Positions 13,926-17,435 of a DNA stretch of 17,435 nt are shown piece by piece; position 1 is the first letter of the stretch; every line of letters begins with the position of its first letter. Origin of the DNA: CAZSSM01 sp964609385 (GTDB taxonomy: Bacteria; Planctomycetota; Planctomycetia; Isosphaerales; Isosphaeraceae); assembly GCA_964609385.1 (NCBI GenBank), contig CAZSSM010000117.1:1-17435 (forward strand). Direction: 5' to 3'. A model generated the notes under the pieces. That model had not been told where the DNA came from. It saw only the letters and a list, made by a program, of their open reading frames with translations, and searched no databases. Made by a program: the position numbers and the translations under genes.

Positions 13926-15740
13926 TTGCCAGCCGACGAATGCACGGTCCATTCCTGGCTCCGCCACCTCCTGATCAGACACGACGTTGACCGACCCGAG
14001 ACGGCCGAACCCTTGCTGGTTGCCTCCGACCGCCTGTTTGAAGTGGGCGATCTGTTCGGGAGTCAGCTCTTCCGTGCCGTTGCCGAGGGCCGAATTCCCG
14101 ATTCTTGGGTCGAGTTGGTTGAGCCCGATTTCCATTCGCCTTGGGCTTTGACCGATGATCGACCACCTCTGGTTGTCCTCCGGCTCACGCTCCGCGAGTG
14201 GATCTCCGAGCAAGCCACCATCCAATCGCTGTTGGAGGGTGTCGAACCGATTGGAGCGCTTCATCTCATCGACGAGGTGGTCGAGGACTTCCGCTCTCGA
14301 TTCAATCGACGACGTCGACGACGACGTTCTCGGGCGTCGTCTGCCGAATCGATTCGGAATCCAAGTTTTCAAGAAGTTTTGGGTTCCGATGTGCTTTCGA
14401 GGTTCATCTACCTTGATCTGAGAGGAAACCGGCTCGGCGCTGCTGATGTCAGAGCGTTTCCGCGATCAAAGCATCTTCGAAACCTCCAAACGCTGATTTT
14501 GAAGGGGAACGGTCTCACCGATGAGGAGGTTCAGGTTCTCGTCCAGTCGGAGGACCTGATGGAACTGCGAACGCTCGATCTTTCCGGAAACCAGATCGGC
14601 GATCCAGGCCTCCGAGACTTGGCCGGGTCACAATATTTTCCACGCTTGCAGGCGTTCGATCTGGCCCATAACGAGATCGGTGATCGAGGCATCCGTGCCC
14701 TCGTGGAATCCGAATCATTCGGAGACCTCCGATTGTTGGACCTGTCAGACAACCAGATCGGCATTGCCGGGGCCGAGTCCCTCGCGGGGTCAGACCTGCT
14801 TGACCGTCTCCAGACGCTTGAACTCGGTCGCAACCATCTCTGCGATGAGGGTGTCGTCGCCTTAGCCCGTTCGGACCGCCTTTCGAACCTCTGCGCTTGG
14901 GACCTGGCCGACAATCAGATCAGCGAATTGGGCGTCAAAGCCCTCACCGACGCATTCATCCTTGAGAACCTCCAGTCCCTTTGTCTCGATCACAGCACGA
15001 TTGGAGATCGAGGAGCGAGCTGTTTGGCGGCATCGTTCCCGCTCCGGAACCTCAGGTCGCTCAGCCTGGCGAACAACCCGATCGGCGTTTCGGGCGTCAA
15101 GAACTTGGTCGAGTCGCCGCACTTGGCGCATCTCGAAACCCTCGATCTGGGGGGAGTTGGTCTGGGTGACGAGGGTGCTCGGGCCTTGGCCGAGTCGAGC
15201 CACATTGCAGCCCTTCGTGTGCTCGAGCTTCGTGAGAACCGGATTGGCGACGACGGTCTTCGAGCCCTGGCCAAAGCGGATCACTGGACGAACCTTCGCG
15301 TGCTCCGTCTCAATGCCAACCGGATCAGTGATTCGGGAATCCGGAGTCTGGCTCGCTCAACCTTCCTGTTCGATCTCCAGAGGCTTGACCTCGCGGTCAA
15401 TCAAATCGGGGATCAGGGAGTCTGTGCGTTGGCGGAGCGATTCAACGCGGACCTCGCGCTGAGTTCGCTCGACCTGAGCGAGAATCAGATCGGCGATCGT
15501 GGCGCCGAGTCCCTCGCGCGGTCCGACTCGCTTGGTAACCTCGAATCGCTCGACCTGAGCGGAAATCAGATTGGTGACGATGGGGTTCGAGCCCTGGCGA
15601 GGGCTCTGTCGGGATCGAGACAACTCGGCAGACTCGAGTCGCTCAACCTGCTTCTCAATCCGATCAGTTGTTTGGAAGGGTATGAGTTTGGGCGTTTGAA
15701 GAAATTCTATCCAGGGTCATTTGATTCAAGGGTATATTAG
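13926..15740 (+). CDS. leucine-rich-repeat protein B, intact paralogue
   Basis: A 604-residue protein, apparently cytoplasmic (no signal or membrane helix). Start TTG 13926 is chosen because it aligns exactly with ATG 11651 of paralogue A; the nearest Shine-Dalgarno-like GAGGAG (13901-13906) is rather far (19 nt), so the start is not certain. The N-terminal domain (1-125) has ETAEPLLVASDRLFEVGDLF and AVAEGRIPDSWVELVEP, shared with A. Its VASDRLFEVGD piece loosely recalls the planctomycete repeat-companion domain (TIGR02996, typically LVYADWLEERGD), which often precedes LRRs; this link is tentative. A basic linker with seven arginines (128-134) precedes about 16 LRR units of 27 residues, for example LRTLDLSGNQIGDPGLRDLA and LESLDLSGNQIGDDGVRALA. 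The fold would be a curved solenoid for protein binding; the partner is unknown. It is convergent with the MCE gene, whose stop lies 29 nt away. Confidence 0.85.
   Translation: MPADECTVHSWLRHLLIRHDVDRPETAEPLLVASDRLFEVGDLFGSQLFRAVAEGRIPDSWVELVEPDFHSPWALTDDRPPLVVLRLTLREWISEQATIQSLLEGVEPIGALHLIDEVVEDFRSRFNRRRRRRRSRASSAESIRNPSFQEVLGSDVLSRFIYLDLRGNRLGAADVRAFPRSKHLRNLQTLILKGNGLTDEEVQVLVQSEDLMELRTLDLSGNQIGDPGLRDLAGSQYFPRLQAFDLAHNEIGDRGIRALVESESFGDLRLLDLSDNQIGIAGAESLAGSDLLDRLQTLELGRNHLCDEGVVALARSDRLSNLCAWDLADNQISELGVKALTDAFILENLQSLCLDHSTIGDRGASCLAASFPLRNLRSLSLANNPIGVSGVKNLVESPHLAHLETLDLGGVGLGDEGARALAESSHIAALRVLELRENRIGDDGLRALAKADHWTNLRVLRLNANRISDSGIRSLARSTFLFDLQRLDLAVNQIGDQGVCALAERFNADLALSSLDLSENQIGDRGAESLARSDSLGNLESLDLSGNQIGDDGVRALARALSGSRQLGRLESLNLLLNPISCLEGYEFGRLKKFYPGSFDSRVY
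14307..14327 (+). repeat. CGA/CGT triplet run encoding seven arginines
   Basis: Seven consecutive arginine codons (five CGA, two CGT) lie at the joint between the N-terminal domain and the LRRs of gene B. Paralogue A has no counterpart, so it is probably a local triplet expansion. Confidence 0.7.
14391..15690 (+). repeat. 81-bp coding repeats (about 16 LRR units) of gene B
   Basis: Tandem units encoding 27-residue LRRs. All but the last few keep the 27-residue length; unit 13 has one extra residue and unit 15 about four extra (ALARALSGSRQLGR). No unit breaks the frame. Confidence 0.8.
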
Positions 15741-15769
15741 TGAAATTTGGTTTTTGATTGCAGGTATTT

Positions 15770-16900
15770 TTAGTCGATTCCGAGTACGCCTCGCGTGAGG
15801 ATGGCTGGGTCGCGGGCGACGCGTTCCAGGAGGACCGTGAGAGATCGGACGGCGGGACGGAGGCTCCGGAGGAACAAGTCGATCGACTGGGTGACGGCGA
15901 CCACACCGTCGGCGACTTCACCTCGGGTCAGGAGGCGTTGTAGGGTGCCGTCGGGGTTGAGCCGTCCGTTGCCATCGTCGAGCGCGGCGGTCAAGAGGCC
16001 GATTTGGCCGGCGATCCGATCGATCCGCATGAGCGTCTGGCCCAGCCTCGTCGCTGGATCCTCGTTCGGTCCTCGCCCAAGGTCGACCAGCAGCGGCTTG
16101 AGGTCGGTTAAACCGTCGTCGAGCCGGGCGACCGCCTCATCGAGTCGGGCAATACTGCTCTGAAGCGCAGTTCTAGTCGGCTCATCGAGGGTCGACTCGA
16201 TTCGATCGGCGGCCTCGCGGATCTCATCGAGGGTCGGACCGATCGCGTCGCGGTTCTCGACCACGACTCCGCGGAGTTCCGAGGCGACCAGATCGATCTC
16301 GGTGCCGGTCTGGGTCCAGGTCTCCAGAAACGTGTCGACCGAACGCAGCTTGCCGGCCAGGGCCGAGACCGATCGCGCCGCCTCATCGATCGAGTCCAGG
16401 GTTTGCCCGGCGTCCTGGAACGTCTTGGCGGCCTCCTCGAGGGCCTGAGTGGGATCGATTGAGGTGATTCCCTCAATGACCGTCGCCGATGCTGGGTCGG
16501 TGGCCAGGTGGAGTCGCTTTCGGCCATGACCCGGCTCGAATTCGAGAACGACGTCGCCAATCAAGCCTCGAGCGATCCGCGGTCGTGCCCCATCGCGGAG
16601 GTGGAACCTCGGGTCGATGGCCAGGGTCACCTCGACGACCGTCGCCTCCTCGAGATCGACCAATGCGACCGAGGCGACCTCGCCGATCGGGATCCCGCTC
16701 TTGCGGACCGGCACGCCCGTCTCGACCCCAGGTGCCCGGTCGAACCGCGCGATCACGAACCCGCGACGAGCGAAGAGGCTGTCCGACGAGCGGCCGAACC
16801 AGACGATCATCCCCGCCACCAGGAGGCAGGCCACCAGGACGAAGAGTCCGAGTCGGAACTGCTCAGCGCGTTCAGCGCGTCGCCTCGACGATCCATCCAT
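15770..16900 (-). CDS. MCE/MlaD-family lipid-transport substrate-binding protein
   Basis: A 376-residue protein of the MlaD/Mce family, which sits on an ABC permease and carries lipids between membranes. A basic N-terminus (SSRRRAERAEQFRLG) leads into one membrane helix at about 17-35 (LFVLVACLLVAGMIVWFG). The MCE domain follows: FVIARFDRAPGVETGVPVRK, SGIPIGEVASVAL, and further strands to GLIGDVVLEFEPG. The remaining C-terminal half is a long helical region with coiled-coil character (LEEAAKTFQDAGQTLDSIDE, IREAADRIESTLDEPTRTAL). Start ATG 16900 has AAGGAGG (16907-16913) 6 nt upstream; a longer in-frame start at 17047 overlaps the ATPase gene and adds nothing family-like. It follows the ABC ATPase gene by 61 nt on the same strand, the normal Mla/Mce operon order. 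Confidence 0.9.
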   Translation of the reverse strand: MDGSSRRRAERAEQFRLGLFVLVACLLVAGMIVWFGRSSDSLFARRGFVIARFDRAPGVETGVPVRKSGIPIGEVASVALVDLEEATVVEVTLAIDPRFHLRDGARPRIARGLIGDVVLEFEPGHGRKRLHLATDPASATVIEGITSIDPTQALEEAAKTFQDAGQTLDSIDEAARSVSALAGKLRSVDTFLETWTQTGTEIDLVASELRGVVVENRDAIGPTLDEIREAADRIESTLDEPTRTALQSSIARLDEAVARLDDGLTDLKPLLVDLGRGPNEDPATRLGQTLMRIDRIAGQIGLLTAALDDGNGRLNPDGTLQRLLTRGEVADGVVAVTQSIDLFLRSLRPAVRSLTVLLERVARDPAILTRGVLGID

Positions 16901-16906
16901 AGGAAA

Positions 16907-16913
16907 CCTCCTT
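16907..16913 (-). promoter_or_regulatory. ribosome binding site deciding the MCE gene start
   Basis: AAGGAGG, 6 nt before ATG 16900. It rules in the short start and rules out the longer open frame to 17047. Confidence 0.8.
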
Positions 16914-16961
16914 GTTCGTGTTCGGATCCAACGCGGCCTGCCTTGGACGTCGCGTCGAGTT

Positions 16962-17420
16962 TCAAGGCGCGGCACGACGCCCGGCCAACTCATGCAGCCG
17001 ATCGCCGGCCTCACCACGGACGAACTGCCGGATCCGCCGATCGTCATGGTCGACTAAGGCATCCGGCGGACCATCGTAGAGGATCTGCGTCTCGCCCGGC
17101 TCCAGGCGAGCCAACGGATAAAGCATGATGACTCGGTCGGCGACCTTGCGGACGGTCGACATGTCGTGGGTGACGATGATGCCGGTGGCGCGGTCCCGAT
17201 GTTTGGTCTGGAGGATCAACTCGTTGATCACATCGGTCATGATCGGGTCGAGCCCGGTCGTCGGCTCATCGTAGAGCAAGACATCGGGTTCAAGGGCCAG
17301 GGCACGGGCGAGACCGACCCGCTTGCGATGACAGCAGGAAAGCTCAGCAGGCTTCTTCGTCAGGCCCGAAAAGGGCAGACCAACCTCGCGACCCCGGTCG
17401 CGCTTGTGCACCGGACGAGT
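16962..17420 (-). CDS. MlaF-like ABC transporter ATPase, 3' part, with damaged signature motif
   Basis: The C-terminal portion of the ATPase that would power the MCE system. Walker B and D-loop are clear (PDVLLYDEPTTGLDPIMTDV), the switch histidine is present (GIIVTHDMSTVRKVADRVIM), and the tail FVRGEAGDRLHEL is typical of the MlaF/MkI group. Two things are odd. The signature motif, normally LSGGM followed by RKRVGLARAL, reads LSCCH (17328-17342) and then RKRVGLARAL. And the frame is closed by an in-frame TGA at 17421-17423, just upstream of a possible GTG 17411, so the Walker A half is not connected. A protein starting at 17411 could not bind ATP. Either the gene is decayed or the last 100 or so bases of the window contain errors. 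Confidence 0.75.
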   Translation of the reverse strand, partial: TRPVHKRDRGREVGLPFSGLTKKPAELSCCHRKRVGLARALALEPDVLLYDEPTTGLDPIMTDVINELILQTKHRDRATGIIVTHDMSTVRKVADRVIMLYPLARLEPGETQILYDGPPDALVDHDDRRIRQFVRGEAGDRLHELAGRRAAP

Positions 17421-17435
17421 TCATGAGGGTTCGAC

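Noticed and set aside
12047..15690. Periodic 81-bp structure as a CRISPR or satellite array
   Set aside because: The period is the LRR codon period; units differ in bases and encode conserved leucines, with no identical repeats or spacers.
16901..17047. Longer MCE protein starting at 17047
   Set aside because: It overlaps the ATPase gene, adds no family sequence, and ATG 16900 has a strong AAGGAGG.

Overview
The window reads as chromosomal DNA of a high-GC planctomycete, most likely from the Isosphaeraceae/Gemmataceae side of the phylum. This placement is inference. It rests on frequent TTG/GTG starts, an ECF sigma factor paired with a large membrane-anchored anti-sigma-like protein, secreted proteins with DRDGDG EF-hands, a TolB-like propeller, and tandem leucine-rich-repeat (LRR) giants. 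No rRNA, tRNA, CRISPR array, transposase or integrase was recognised.

Layout, left to right. (1) 1-596: the C-terminal end of an FtsK/SpoIIIE DNA translocase, then a hairpin and an AT-rich gap. (2) 848-4892 (+): an ECF sigma factor overlapping an anti-sigma-like membrane protein; then a Tat-exported aldo/keto reductase with two C-terminal EF-hands, which overlaps by 4 nt a secreted EF-hand plus beta-propeller protein. (3) 5095-5715 (-): a histidine phosphatase, convergent with the previous block across a strong dyad. (4) 5902-7747 (+): a nucleoside monophosphate kinase, a possible 48-residue coupled ORF, and an NAD-dependent sugar epimerase. (5) 7832-10234 (-): an AI-2E/PerM-family membrane protein followed by selenophosphate synthetase (selD). 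(6) 10639-11481 (+): a HEAT-repeat protein with a long proline-rich tail. (7) 11651-15740 (+): two tandem paralogous LRR proteins with the same N-terminal domain; the first is broken and the second is intact. (8) 15770-17435 (-): an MCE/MlaD-type substrate-binding protein and the 3' part of its ABC ATPase, from a lipid-transport (Mla/Mce) operon that continues past the right edge.

The most informative observations are these. First, selD is longer than a plain ORF call gives: reading through an in-frame TGA at 8846-8848 restores the canonical N-terminus and puts selenocysteine at residue 17, the position of the E. coli catalytic Cys17. This SelD is therefore very probably a selenoprotein, and the organism very probably has the selenocysteine machinery. 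Second, the first LRR gene carries a nonsense codon at codon 13 and a single extra G in a G5 run. Both lesions are pinpointed by gap-free alignment to its intact neighbour and by the strict 27-residue repeat period. Third, the ABC ATPase at the right edge has lost its signature motif (LSCCH where LSGGM is expected) and has a stop codon just upstream, which suggests either gene decay or poor sequence at a contig end.

Links between blocks are weak. The sigma/anti-sigma pair may control the secreted EF-hand pair downstream, the AI-2E and selD genes are probably co-transcribed, and the MCE and ATPase genes form one operon. The rest looks like ordinary chromosomal housekeeping and cell-envelope genes.
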